In this document: positions 1-11,060 of the stretch, in pieces
Layout of the letters: every line of letters begins with the position of its first letter
Position numbering within the stretch: the stretch's first letter is position 1
Source: Clitoria ternatea
Lineage: Eukaryota; Streptophyta; Magnoliopsida; Fabales; Fabaceae
NCBI GenBank assembly: GCA_037962975.1
Contig: CM075669.1
Coordinates: 250,083,351-250,147,350, forward strand
Length of the DNA: 64,000 nucleotides
Reading direction: 5' to 3'
Program-made: the position numbers and the translations under genes
The notes under the pieces: model-generated
Told to the model about the DNA's origin: nothing
Databases searched by the model: none
The model's input: the letters and a program-made list of their open reading frames with translations, nothing else

Positions 1-1147
1 CAAAAATTTAAATTTCAAGCCCAAAATAGTCCTAACGACGGTTACACATTTGGAGCAATAATGACTCACGTGTTAAAAAACATTTATTGTCTAATCATTC
101 AGAAGCATTAATACATTCCAGCAGTCACTCGAATACCAAGAGTTACGAGTTCCAAAAACTCTTGGGATTCCCCTCATTACAAATCTTTGTCCAAATCTGC
201 TGTAAGGACATTATGAGAGCGGTTCCTTCACTCGTAGAACGGCCACATAGGCAGAGTATCAGCACAAAACTGACACGTGTCTTAACGAGTATTTTCAATG
301 CATTTTACCAGCATCCAGACTTCTTGTAGACAGCATAGCTTATATGAGCAACTTAACAGTCCCTCACACAAGCTAGGGGACAGATGATCCGGTCTGGATA
401 CCAGCACTAAAACGTCATCTTGACTGTTCTGGAAGGTCAATCAGTATCATAGGTTAACATCTAGACTGTAAAAATACCATGCTAGGAACTCTTCCTTCAC
501 CGGTTATCCGTTCTCATTCTTCCGTTACATATAACTGTTTGCCTAACACAACGGTAGGATAAGTGGTTTCATTACTTATCACGATTGATACCCTGCACAA
601 CAGAAGATGTCTATGTCACCCATCGAAAGGTGCAAAGTACAGCTACAGGAGTGATATACGAAAAAGGTGGATCTTCCCTCATTCCTGAGTCAGAATCGTA
701 CACTGATCATTGACCTACCCTCGATCGTACACAGAGCATTGAACTACTCTGATTGATACGCTACACATGGCATTAGAGCCTCCTGGACCACTTGCACCCA
801 ATGATTCATTTTCCACATTCAACTATAAATAGCATATTCTCATACACATGCAAGGGTACATTGTTCTTACTCTTATCATACTATTGTATTGCTTAAGTGT
901 TCTTTGAGTTCTCATTCACTCCACTAACTTGAGCGTCGGAGAATCTTCGCAAATGACACCACCTTTCCCCCCTGTCAACGTAAAACTCTGGTGTGAAGAA
1001 TCTCCAGGACAACAAGACCGGTCTCTCCTATTGGGATGTCGGATTATAATACCGGATACCCACTGTACCGGTGTACAAACACTCAAATCACCAACTTTTA
1101 TGGCTGGTTCCCACACAGGATCATAGACCTCGGTTCAGACCAGTTCA
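1..1147 (+). mobile_element. Tat-type Ty3/gypsy element A: 3' internal end plus 3' LTR
   Basis: Reversed, this stretch aligns along its length with 20049-21240 of the Tat element in the middle of the window, at clearly lower identity than the copies within that element share. The polypurine tract AAGCTAGGGGACAGA (370-384) directly precedes an LTR starting TGATCCGG. The part before the tract matches the spacer between the antisense ORF promoter and the 3' LTR of element B. The element therefore reads on the + strand and its body lies before the window. It ends at 1147 inside a MULE transposase pseudogene. No coding capacity is seen here. Confidence is high for family membership, and the exact divergence was not computed. 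Confidence 0.85.
385..1147 (+). repeat. 3' LTR of element A
   Basis: The LTR starts TGATCCGGTCTGG and ends GACCAGTTCA, giving standard TG...CA ends about 763 bp apart. Both ends match the LTRs at 20049-20850 and 30943-31745 in reverse. The five bases after it (1148-1152, GTACT) are the expected place for the target duplication, but the partner is outside the window. Confidence 0.85.
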
Positions 1148-2216
1148 GTACTATTTTCCTATTCATAATTCTTCATGGTCTTAGGCATCTTAAATAAAGG
1201 GTACTTATCACCCTCACTTCCACTATCCTTACTATATAACTCATCTGAGTCATTGTTCAGCTTTACTCTAACCTTCGGTTAGGTTTTTCTACTCTCATCC
1301 TTTTCCTTTTTTGTATGTCCTTAGATTCACTGTCCTTGGAATTCTCTTTCTTTTTTTACCCTTCTTTGCTACCTCATCGTTAGACTCACTCATATCATCT
1401 TCTACCATAGAGTCAGCTACATCACCCTCATATACATCCTCATCATCAACACCCTCATCGTTTGAATCCTTGAATTGTATGTCCAATGTACTATACTTCT
1501 TTTCTCCTTTATTAGGTTCTTCCTCTTGCATAGCCTTCCCCTTCACATCTTGTCCCTTAACACTATCACCCTCCTCATGTACAGGCTCCATAATGCACAG
1601 CCTCCACCTGAACACCATCACTTTCACCTTCACCTTCTTGACCTTGAACACTATTACCTTTAGCATCTTGACCCTAAACATCATCACCTTCAGCATCTTG
1701 ACCCTGAACTCCATCACCTTCAGCATCTTGACCCTAAACTCTATCACCTTCAACATCTTGACCCTGAACCACATCACCCTTAGTATCTTCCAGTTGAACA
1801 CCACCACCTTCAACATCTTCACCCTGAACTTCATCACCCACAGCAGGCTCCCTCTAATCACAAACTGATGATTCTGAGCCAGTTTACTTCAAAATAACTT
1901 CAGGAATGTCTAGAGGATATACAATATACAACTGTATTTTCCCTTGAGAACATGCCACCCTAGCCATCTCCATACAACCCTTATCATCTTCTAGCAACTT
2001 TAATCCAACATGAAACTCCTTTCCCCTTATTTTGTACCATAACTCCTTAATATTTACATAACTGAACTCCTTCAATATTTCTTTAACCTCAAAAAAACTC
2101 CACCTATTCTCGTCTATATCCTATTTAGATACTTCTCCATTATATGCCACTGGATTCCCATTTTCAATGACAAAGCTTCCCTCATGGAAAATCTCTAGCT
2201 TAAACCGATAATCCAT
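1148..2216 (-). pseudogene. MuDR-like (MULE) transposase, N-terminal part, decayed
   Basis: Read on the - strand from an ATG at 2216, the translation matches the PB1-like N-terminal domain of plant MuDR-type transposases: a WSFFEVKEILKEF block, then LWYKIRG, then GLKLLEDDKGCM (about 1884-2110). A run of 10-residue GQDAEGD repeats follows (1640-1850). After that come an acidic segment, a basic KKGKKRKR patch and a PLFKMPKTM segment close to the break. The frame carries a stop at 2121-2123, further stops in the repeats and a frameshift near 1590. The coding sequence is cut at 1148 by the LTR of element A, so the catalytic core is missing from the window. The family call rests on the PB1-like plus acidic-repeat architecture; no catalytic residues are visible. 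Confidence 0.65.
1640..1850 (-). repeat. 30-bp tandem repeat inside the MULE pseudogene
   Basis: About six copies of a 30-bp unit of the form CATCACCTTCAGCATCTTGA (first 20 bases, + strand) are present. Because 30 is a multiple of three, the copies encode a 10-residue acidic repeat on the - strand without shifting frame. Some copies hold a stop codon, so the array has aged after it stopped coding. Confidence 0.85.
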
Positions 2217-2810
2217 AACTACCCTAACTAGTGAATAACAACACAAGAATAAACCTTAAAATATAACAAGAAATTTAGTTAAACAAACAAAATTAACCCA
2301 ACCTTCACTTGGAAAACATATGTCAACACCACAGATACATTAAGTGACCTATGTTTTCCCAGCAAACCCAACCCCAACAACAAAACAAAGCATTATATGA
2401 ACGGAACAACATACCTTAAATTTCCACTTGTGATTATGATTGCAACAACCACCTGTGAAGCCTTCCACTTCTCTCTGGTGAGTTACTTATACACAAAGCG
2501 TCGTTCTTTACTCGAGTTAAATGAAGAAGGAAGATGAACATTGACTATTTTCTATTTCCCTCTCAATTGCCAAAACCACGTCGTTTTAGTATTTAATCCA
2601 ATAGCAAATCACTAATTGACATGCGTATAATGATGTCTTCATTTGACAACATGTCAGAAAACAGTGCAGACAACGTTATTATCCACTTGATGAAAGGACA
2701 AAAGTAGAACGTTTAAATCCGCATAGGGGATCAAAGTGAAAAAAAAACCTTAGAAGACCCACTTAACATTTTTATGAAAAATAAAGGACCAAAGGGTGTA
2801 TTTACCCTTT
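2217..2810 (-). mobile_element. MULE 5' leader and putative terminal inverted repeat
   Basis: This is non-coding sequence upstream of the transposase start. The outer end reads, on the - strand, GGGTAAATACACCCTTTGG from about 2808 inward, which resembles the ends of legume Mutator-like elements. Only this terminus is in the window, so the inverted-repeat partner and the 9-bp target duplication could not be checked. Confidence 0.4.
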
Positions 2811-3203
2811 AATAAAATATTAAAAAGCTATCTTATAATTTATAGTTTTAATTCTTTAAATAATATCTTTACAATACCCATTAATGAGATTCAAGTTCCT
2901 ATTGTGTCAAAGAAAAAAAAATTACATATGTTTCTGTTTAACTGTTAATTATATAGAAACACTAGAGTGTTCAACAAGATTTGTTAAATATATGTAAGTT
3001 CTACGGTCTACTTAATTGTCCATAGAGAGAAAGATTACACAAATCAAGAAATGTAATTGTATTGTCTTACTTTTCATTTATTACATTGCATTAAATCTAT
3101 TTATTTGATATATATTTTCTCTTATTTGAGTATTATTAAAAAAAGTAATAATTAATATTTTGAAGTTCTAAATAGATAATTAAATAAAAATAAAATTTAT
3201 CTT
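2811..3203. other. AT-rich spacer, no gene seen
   Basis: The stretch is AT-rich with no open frame of note and no recognised repeat. The last five bases (3199-3203, ATCTT) are the left target duplication of the copia element that follows. Confidence 0.6.
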
Positions 3204-3803
3204 TGTTAAGAAAATCAGCATGTGTTGGAAGTACGGATCAAATCAATTTGAGATAAAGAGAAGCAAGTATAAGGGCAAGAAAATGAACACAAGATTTACG
3301 TGGAAAACCTCCAAAACTGGTGAAAAAACCACGGATGATCACGAGCAAAATAGTTCCACTATATAAGAAGGAGAGTACAAGAAGTTCTCAAAAAGAAAGA
3401 GAATAAAGACACAATAAGCCCTATAAGTCACAAGGACAAAAATAAAATTATCTCTTAAATTTTTTGTCTAAAATATTCTCTCAGATGAAACTAAAGATAT
3501 AAACTCACTACTAAAATTTTCTAATGATTGCAAATGTGGTACCTTGTTGCCTTTTATAGGCAATTATAAGAAATATAAAAATATTTCCTTTACCATGAAG
3601 ACAAAACTAAATTGAATTGGTTTTGTGAAGAAGTAAAATTCAAATTGAATTTGTATTGTGAAGAAGTAGAATTCAAATTGAATTGCTATTATGAAGAAGT
3701 AAAAATCAATTTGAATTGGTATCATGAAGAAGCAAAATTCAATTTGAATTGCTCATGGTAAATGAAGTACAAATTTGACAAAATTTAAGACATGTATTTA
3801 ACA
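3204..3803 (-). repeat. 3' LTR of the copia element
   Basis: This 600-bp LTR is bordered on the inner side by the tract AAGATGGAGATTG on the - strand, which serves as the polypurine tract. It contains degenerate repeats of about 35-40 bp built on GAAGAAGTAAAATTCAA-type units (about 3610-3760). Compared with the other LTR it lacks about 30 bp near 3510 and carries many substitutions, so the insertion is old. Confidence 0.88.
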
Positions 3804-4256
3804 ATCTCCATCTTGGATCAAATTTGATAAATTGCTTATCGTCGAATAAAGCCCAAAGGAGCATTCAAGTGCTTTATAGACCAACCAAGTCCAAGCAGTG
3901 TTGGAACTTGATATTAGGAAGTGGCTTAGTAAGCATATCTGCTGGATTATCAGAAGTATAAATCTTCTGCACCATAATTTCATCAATCGTAACAATGTCT
4001 CAGATAAAGTGATGTTTTACATCAATGTGTTTGGTTTTGTCATGATAACGATTATTCTTGGTCAAATGAATAGCATTTTGACTTTCACAAAACACAATAA
4101 GAATATCTTGTGTAAGACCAAGTTCATTGACCAAACCATGAATCCAAAAAGTCCCTTTCACACCTTCTGTGGCTGAAATATATTCTACTTCAGTTGTAGA
4201 TAATGCAGCAATAGATTGAAGTGAAGCTTTCCAACTGATAAAAGAGTTACAATAAT
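3804..4256 (-). pseudogene. Copia RNase H, C-terminal part
   Basis: On the - strand the translation contains SWKASLQSIAALSTTEVEYI, then TKHIDVKHHFI, then TSDNPADMLTKPLP, the conserved tail of copia RNase H. An in-frame stop follows HHFI. The segment continues the reading begun at 8150-8505 on the far side of the gypsy fragment, and the break falls between the SGYM and ISWK motifs of the domain. Confidence 0.8.
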
Positions 4257-4257
4257 T

Positions 4258-5099
4258 GGTTCACTTCCCGATTTTGGGGAAGCTTATATCAGGAGTTGGG
4301 TTTAAGACTTCGATTAAGTTCAGCTTATCATCCCCAAACAGATGGACAATCAGAGCGTACCATACAAAGTTTGGAAGACTTACTGCGATCTTGTGTGCTT
4401 GAACATGGTGGTAGTTGGGAGCAGTTTCTTCCACTGATTGAATTCACGTATAACAATAGTTACCATAGCAGTATTGGTATGGCTCCATTTGAAGCATTGT
4501 ATGGTAGAAAGTATCGAACGCCCCTTTGTTGGTTAGAAACTGGTGAAAGTTTGGCGTTAGGACCTGAAATTGTGCAACAGATTACTGAATAAATAGAAGT
4601 AATCAAAGAGAAGATGAAGGCATCCCAAGACAGACAAAAGCACTATTATGATAAAAGGAGGAAACCACTTGAATTTCAGGTTGGTGATCATGTATTTTTG
4701 AAGGTTTCACCTCACAAGGGGATTGGCCGAGCATTGAAGAGTAAAAAGTTGAGCCCACGGTTCATTGGGCCATATGAAATTCTAAAGAGGATTGGCCCAG
4801 TGGCTTATCAGATTGCACTTCCTCCTCACCTTGCAAATTTTCACAATGTGTTCCATGTATCACAATTGAGGAAATATGTACAAGACCCCACTCATGTTAT
4901 TGCTACTGATGATGTTGAAGTTAGAGAAAATCTGACCATCCCTGTAGAACCCACACAGATTATGGAAAGGTCGATTAAACACCTGAGAAACAAGGATGTA
5001 CCATTAGTGAAGGTTTCATGGAAACAAGGAAATGATGTAACTTTAACTTGGGAGCGTGAAGATACTATGAGAATGCAATACCCAGAGTCGTTCAACTGA
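4258..5099 (+). pseudogene. Chromovirus integrase C-terminus and chromodomain, 5'-truncated
   Basis: The frame opens FTSRFWGSLYQELG and continues with SSAYHPQTDGQSERT, the region holding the catalytic glutamate side of the DDE integrase core. A stop codon (4590-4592) separates it from the next part, which has the GPR-like module KLSPRFIGPYEILKRIG, the HNVFHVSQLRKY motif and a final chromodomain ending LTWEREDTMRMQYPE. The chromodomain is the mark of the chromovirus clade and in this family directs integration to particular chromatin. The first two catalytic aspartates are absent because of the truncation. Confidence 0.88.
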
Positions 5100-5430
5100 G
5101 GAGTGCGTTTTACTAAATTTCGAGGATGAAATTTTTATTAGGGTGGGAGAATTATAACATCCCAAAAAATTTCAATCTTGTGTATAATCATCTTTAATCT
5201 AGTTCATTAATGAAATTATCCAGTTATATTAACTTTCTACATAGGTTTGGCTGCGAATCGAAGCTTCTTTTGATTCATTCAAGTAGTTTTCTATAGTATT
5301 ACCCTCTGGAAGCACTCTGATAGGAATATTACCGAGTAAAATGTTAGTGAGCAAGAAATTCTGAGTGAAACAGGTCAGAAATAAGACTTCTGAGTGAATA
5401 AAAGATCTGTTTCCGAGTGAAGATTGGAAA

Positions 5431-5530
5431 TTCCGAGTGAAGGTTGAGAATTTCGAGTGAAGGTTGAAAATTCTGAGTGAAGGTTGAGAATTCCGAGTGA
5501 AGGTTAGAATTCTAAGTGAAGGCTAGGTTG
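5431..5530 (+). repeat. 20-bp tandem array in the chromovirus LTR
   Basis: About five consecutive copies of TTCCGAGTGAAGGTTGAGAA with one to three changes each. It is the densest part of a wider zone in which GAGTGA or a one-base variant recurs roughly twenty times. Confidence 0.85.
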
Positions 5531-6339
5531 TCCGAGTAAAACATGACCGGGAGAGTCACTATCGAGTGGAGTCCTGGCTTCGGAGATTGGAGTGAAGTGT
5601 GTTCGAGAGAACCACTTCTGGAAAAAGTCCGAGTGAATCGCCTTTGAAAGACTCGTTTCCGAGTCAAACACCCTCGAATGACTCGTTTCTGAGTCAAACA
5701 TTGTCCAGAGCCTCATTTCCGAATGAAACTTCTCCGAGTGCAACGTTTCCGAGAGAAGTACGTTCAACAGAAGAAAAACTCTTGTCCGTGTGTGTAATTC
5801 CGAGTGAGAAAAGACTCGGTCTGGATTATTTTTCCGAGTGGAAACCCGGGTGAGTGTGAAGTCGGTTTTGAAATGAATTGCCGAGTGAGGACCAATCAAG
5901 TGATGAGTCAGTATAAGAGGAATTGCCGAGTGAAACCGAGCGAGAGATAAGTCATTTTTTTAAGATATTATGTCGAGTGAAAAACTGGGCGAAAGAAGAG
6001 TCAGATTTGTAATAATGTTACCGAGTGAAAGACCAGTGAGAGATGAGTCGGCTTTGATTGATTTGGCCGAGTAGAAAACCGAGCAAGATGAGTCGGTTTT
6101 GGAAACAATTAGTCGAGTGACAGACCGAACGACTGTGGAGTCGGTCTGGGATGATTTAACCGAATGAAAAACTGAATAGGAGAGGTATCGGTACTGAATG
6201 ATCCGAGTGACACATTTCCGACTGAGTCATCTCCAAGGGATGAAAAGCCGACTGAGTGTTCAAGTAGAAGTACTTCCGAGTGGATTCCCTTCCGAGTGAA
6301 GCAGTTTTAAAAGAGGAGACTGATGAATTCTCCTCGGAT

Positions 6340-6485
6340 GGACTCGGTAAGTGGTCCAGTCGGACTCGGTAGTGTCCAGTCGGTAAATATACCGACCGGT
6401 TTAGTTTCAGTCGGCAAACACGCCGACCGGTAGAGTTTCAGTCGGCAAATATGCTGACCAGTGTAGTCCAGTCGGTAATTATTTC
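6340..6485 (+). repeat. CGACCGGT / CAGTCGG repeat cluster
   Basis: Three units of about 31 bp containing CCGACCGGTTTAGTTTCAGT recur here, preceded by shorter GTCGGACTCGGTA words. The ACCGACCGGT cores are near-palindromic, so the cluster could fold or bind a dimeric protein; that is inference. Confidence 0.75.
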
Positions 6486-6999
6486 CAAAATACAAGAACC
6501 AGCGTCAGATTTAATCTTTTTCACCAATCTTGTCATTTTGTACATATTTTAATATATTTTCTCCAATCATACAAAGCTCCAGTAGGTAGGTGGTGGTAAA
6601 AGTCAACAATACAGCTCATTTCTTATCTAAAATCTCTATTATTTCCATAATTAATGCACCTAACCTCCAGTCACGAGAAAGCTTGTCTCCCACTTGTCTT
6701 GCACATTATTAAATCAATACCACCCTTTTTTCCAAGTCTGAATTCTCAGAACAACAAAGATTAGTAAAAGTCTTTCTTTCTCTTTTCCTTCTCTACGTAC
6801 AAGCCACTCTAATTCGAAGCTAGGACAGCAAGAAGAAAACGTTTTTCAATCAGTCTAAGACCCTTCATCAAGGTAAGAGGGGATAGGGTTGTGAATAATT
6901 ATGGAATGGGTAGAATTGTATGTTGTCCAGTATTTTCTAGAATTAATTTCATATCTTGTTTCCCAAATTTGAAGCTGAAAACGTGTGAATTTGACTCTG

Positions 7000-7600
7000 A
7001 CTTCTTCATCAAAGTTGTATATCTTTTTGTTATGTGAATTTTGATACCTAAATCAACTGATTTGGATATGTATAACAAAAGTTATAGCCAAAATACTACA
7101 GCATGTCCGTTTGGAATACGTATCTTATATTTTGTGTATAAATTAATATTCTGGGAATTATACATACATAATTAGACTTTGATGTCTACATGAAAGTTGT
7201 AGATATTTATGTTAGGGGTCTATAGAAAGTAGTTTCAAGTTAAAAGGATATTTTTAGCTCTAGTTATGCCTAAAATACAGAAGTATGTTCATGCTGAAAA
7301 TCTATTAACATGAATTACGAATTCTATTTTTAAAACAGGGAATTTTGTAGTGAGAATTAGTGTTTAGTGTCTTCATAAAAGTTTTAGATATTTGTGTTAG
7401 GAGTAATTTAAAACTGGTCCCATGCCAAAATTATTTTTGTAGCTCCAGAAATGTTGAAAATACCAACATATGTACGTTTTTGATACCTTCTTTGAGATGG
7501 TTTAGTGTACTGCGAATTTGTGATGTTTCTGTTTGGAATTTAAAATTATGGTCTTCATGAAAGTTGTAGATAATTTTGTTATGGAACCACATAAAGTGGA
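7000..7600 (+). repeat. Degenerate 182-bp repeat, about four units
   Basis: The phrase CTTCATGAAAGTTGTAGAT recurs near 7005, 7187, 7371 and 7552, each followed by a TTTGTTATG-like segment, giving a steady spacing of about 182 bp. The sequence between anchors is strongly diverged. Confidence 0.65.
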
Positions 7601-8149
7601 ATCACTTAAAAAGGATTTTATTTGTTCATGTTATGGTCATTTTACTAACATATGTTGCTATTGTAAAAATTCTGAAATTTACCTATAATAGTTTTTATAG
7701 ATAAAAATGATATTTTCCCTATGAGTAATAATTTGTTATTGAGTTATTGAGTATCCTATACATGACATACAGTGTGTATATCTTTGTCATGAATGATTAT
7801 GAATGACTAAATTATTGTATACATGAATGCCTTATGGTTTAATGAGATATGTTGTTGAAATAGTAAATCCATGATTCTGAAAATTATTATATGTGATGTG
7901 TCCTTTGAGGACTTGTGATTTTCCAAGTGATTATGAAAATATTGATATCATGGTATATTAAATAGATAAAGAGAATTAAAGGCATTCATGCATCATAAGC
8001 ATTTGGACGCACCATGGAATTTAGGGGTTCCATGATTGCCTACCCTGGTGGGGGTTACTCTATGATGAGTATAAGCCCTATTTTTGCAGGAGCCATGGAG
8101 TGTAGGGATTCATGGTTATGCTAAGTCCTACTTGTGTATGTAACCTGAA

Positions 8150-8505
8150 AGAGATCTTCTTCTATCAAGATCACCACCATAATCTGAATCAACAAAACCT
8201 ACAACATCATTAGTTGTAGCTTTGCTTCTGTCAAATACCAAGCCAATATCAGAAGTACTTTTTAAATACTGAAAAATCCATTCACAGCATTCCAATTATC
8301 CTTTCTAGGATTATGCATGTAGTGACTCACCATACCGACAACATATGCTAAATCTGGTCTAGTGCATACCATATGATACATTAAACTACTGCACTAGCAT
8401 CGAGAACATGTGATATACGCTCTATTTCTTCTTTAGTTTATGGGCATAGGTCTGAGGATAACTTGAAATATATAGCGAGTGGAGTAGAAATAGGTTTAAA
8501 GGTTT
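8150..8505 (-). pseudogene. Copia RT end and RNase H N-terminal part
   Basis: On the - strand the RT tail is followed by VVGFVDSDYGGDLDRRRS and SGYM, the start of copia RNase H with its first catalytic aspartate context (DSDYGGD). Frame breaks are present. The domain stops at the gypsy insertion and resumes at 4256. Confidence 0.75.
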
Positions 8506-9290
8506 TCATATTAAATCTGTCAAGCAATCTCTCAATATATTTCTGTTGAGATAAGAACAATTACCAGCTTGACGATCCCTATGAATCTCTATGCCAAGAA
8601 TTTTCTTAGTTACACCTAATTCCTTCATCTCAAACTCATTATTGAGTTGAGCTTTTAATTTCCTGATTAGAGACTTGTCACGTGATGTAATCAATAAATC
8701 ATCAACATAAAGTAACAAGTAAATGAAAGTTCCATCAGGAAATTGTTGAAAATAAATACAGTCATCATATTGACTCCTTGAATATCCTTGCCCAATCATA
8801 AAGGAGTCAAACCTTTTGTACCACTGTCTAGGAGCTTGCTTGAGACCATATAAAGATTTTATCAAATGACAAACAAGATTCTCTTTACCAGGAACAATAA
8901 ATCCCTCAGGGTAATCCATATCGATTTCTTCTTCCAGCTCACTGTGTAGAAAAGTTGTTTTAACATCAAGTTGCTCTAATTCCAGATCAAATAAATCAAC
9001 AAAAGTAAGCAAGATACGGATGAAGGTATGATAAATAACTAGTGAGAAAATCTCATTAAAGTCAATACCTTCCTTTTGGTGAAAGCCTTTGACGACTAAG
9101 CTTGCCTTGCATCTAGGATCTTCAACCCCGAGAATGCCATCTTTCTTCTTGTAAACCCATTTACATCAAAGCGGTTGTTTGCCTTTAGGGAGTTTTATCA
9201 AACTCCATGTGTTATTCTTATGAAGACTTTCAATTTCTTCATTCATAGCTAGTAGCCATTTTGAAGAATCCGCACAAGAAACAACTTTAT
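8506..9290 (-). pseudogene. Copia reverse transcriptase
   Basis: Read on the - strand, this contains an EEIESLHKNNTWSLI linker, a KGFHQKEGIDF-type fingers segment, QLDVKTTFLHSELEEEI, then SLYGLKQAPRQWYKRFD and the catalytic YVDD box (LLLYVDDLLITS). The longest uninterrupted part is 8506-9012 (168 codons). An in-frame stop upstream near the KQPL/CKWVYKK junction makes the full domain non-functional. The lineage looks like Tork/Tnt1, tentatively. Confidence 0.88.
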
Positions 9291-10343
9291 AATGGCTGGT
9301 AGGCTCAACAACATCATTTACCTCTTGTGCAATAGACAATGCATAAGCAGTCAGATTATCATCAATAGTGTATCTGACTGGCCTTTTAATTTGTCTCCTT
9401 GGTCTGTCTCGAGCAATAGAATAATCCTCTTCCTGCGGCTAAATGAGAGAAATGGTACAATCATCACCATGATCATCAATGCTAGACTCATTGGTAGAGA
9501 AAGATGAGACATCAACATTAGCAGATTTTACTTCTAACTCCACCTTCTTGCTAGTACCCTACAAATTATTAGTATTAGAAGAAGAAATAGAAGATTGTTT
9601 TCCAAAAGATAATAATGCATCTTTATTAAAAATCACATCTCTACTGAGAATTAACTTTTGTGACTTAGTATCAGAACACCATAGACGATATCCTTTAGAG
9701 TCAGATGCATAACCAAGAAATATGCACTTAATAGTTCTTAGAGCTAATTTGTCATCATTAACATGTGTATATGCAGGACATCCAAAGATTTTTAAATTAG
9801 AATAATTAACAGGATTACCTGACCAAATTTTTTTTGGAATTTTAAAATCAAGTGAAGAGTGTGGAGGTGGTTAATCAAGTAACTAGTAGTAAATGCCGCC
9901 TCTGCCCATAATTCATATTTGCCATAACCCAACATTTGAGAGCATACAACAAGCTCTCTCAAGGATAGTTTTATTTAAACATTCTACAACACCATTCTGC
10001 TAGGGTTTACCTGGAATAGTTTTATGTCTAGCAATATCATGATTTGCGTAGAACTCACTAAAGTCACCTTCACAGAACTCTAATCCATTATCTGTTGTGA
10101 GCTTCTTGACTTTCTTCCTGTCTGAGTTTCAACAAGAGTTTTCCACTTCTTAAAAGTGGGAAAAGTTTCATTTTTATGTCTTAGAATGTAGACCCAGACT
10201 TTGCAAGAATAATCATCAATAATAGTAATTATATTACGTTTTCCTCCTTAAGAAGGAACTTTGGAAGGTCCCCAAATATCTGAATGAATGTAATCAAGAA
10301 TACCTTTTGTTCGGTGAGTTGCAGTAGAGAATTTAACTTTTTT
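9291..10343 (-). pseudogene. Copia integrase, heavily decayed
   Basis: Pieces of the copia integrase are readable in shifting frames on the - strand: IHSDIWGPSKVPS and ITIIDDYSCKVWVYIL near the 10.2-10.3 kb side (first catalytic Asp region), then TSYLINHLHTLHLILKF and later the C-terminal KSLDVLHIHML-type segment. Many stops and at least two frameshifts are present. No continuous open frame survives. Confidence 0.7.
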
Positions 10344-11060
10344 CTACTTCCCAAAAACACAAAGCTCATAAAACTCCAACTTACCAATGCCTTGATTACC
10401 AAGAAAACCTTGCTTACTCAGAAGGTGCATGCCTTTTTCACTCACATGGCCCAGGCGCATATGCCATAATTTGGTGACATCAATATCAGGCATAGAAGAT
10501 GAAACAGCTGATAAGCCTGTCACTACAGATCCTTGCAAGATATACAAACTACTAACACGGTTAGCTTTTAATAGAACAATGACACCTTTTGATACCTTTA
10601 GAACTTTACCTTCAGCTGAATACTTGCACCTAAGAGTTTCTAGGGTGCCAAGAGAAATTAGATTCCGCTTCAAGTCAGGAGCAAAGTGAACTTTGGAAAG
10701 AGTCCTGACAATACCATTATGAGACTTGATCTGAATGGTACCTATTCCTGCAACCTTGCATTGGGTATCATTACCCATCAAGACAACACCACTATCAATA
10801 GGTTTAAAAGTGGTGAATAAGTCCTTATAAGTACACATATGAAAAGTACATCCAGAATCAAGAATCCATTCATGTTTGCTCCTCTTATCAGAAGAAACAA
10901 CAGATTGCATAACATCACTATCAGAATCATTCTCAACATTAGTAGCTTCAACTGGTTGTTTATCTTTTTCATGCTTATCTTCTTTCTTTTTCAAGATAAA
11001 GCAATCAGAGATATCATGCTCATATTTCTTACAATAGTTACAAGTTTTGTTGGATTTACA
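10344..11060 (-). pseudogene. Copia zinc knuckle, protease and GAG-pre-integrase domain
   Basis: A CCHC knuckle (CNYCKKYEHDISDC, 11010-11060) is followed by an acidic linker, the aspartic protease motif WILDSGCTFHMC with its DSG active site intact, and the GAG-pre-integrase region ending LWHMRLGHVSEKGM. The part from 10344 to 10994 is one open frame of 216 codons. The linear order is that of all copia polyproteins. Confidence 0.88.

Larger units (their letters stand above)
4257..8145 (+). mobile_element. Nested Ty3/gypsy chromovirus (Tekay-like) fragment
   Basis: The insert enters the copia RNase H gene and reads on the + strand. It begins in mid-integrase, runs through the chromodomain to a polypurine tract (AGGGTGGGAGAA, about 5140-5151) and then into a long LTR-like region with the typical start ...TAACATCCC. 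No 5' LTR, gag, protease or RT is present, so it is 5'-truncated or was later deleted. The right boundary is placed where copia homology resumes (about 8145-8150) and is uncertain by about ten bases. No convincing target duplication was found. Confidence 0.75.
5151..8145 (+). repeat. Long LTR region of the nested chromovirus
   Basis: The LTR starts just after the polypurine tract with the family-typical TAACATCCC. It is unusually rich in tandem motifs: a 20-bp array (5431-5530), scattered CCGAGTGA words (5340-6300), 31-bp CGACCGGT units (6380-6480) and four degenerate 182-bp units (7000-7600). The 3' end of the LTR was not identified. Tekay LTRs can be several kilobases long, so most or all of this may be LTR. 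Confidence 0.6.

Noticed and set aside
1311..1868. Long + strand open frame rich in Ser/Thr/Ile repeats
   Set aside because: It is the antisense of the 30-bp repeats of the MULE pseudogene; repeat periodicity of three keeps several frames open by chance.
5504..5899. Open frames on both strands in the GAGTGA zone
   Set aside because: They arise from the tandem words in the chromovirus LTR and have no family features.
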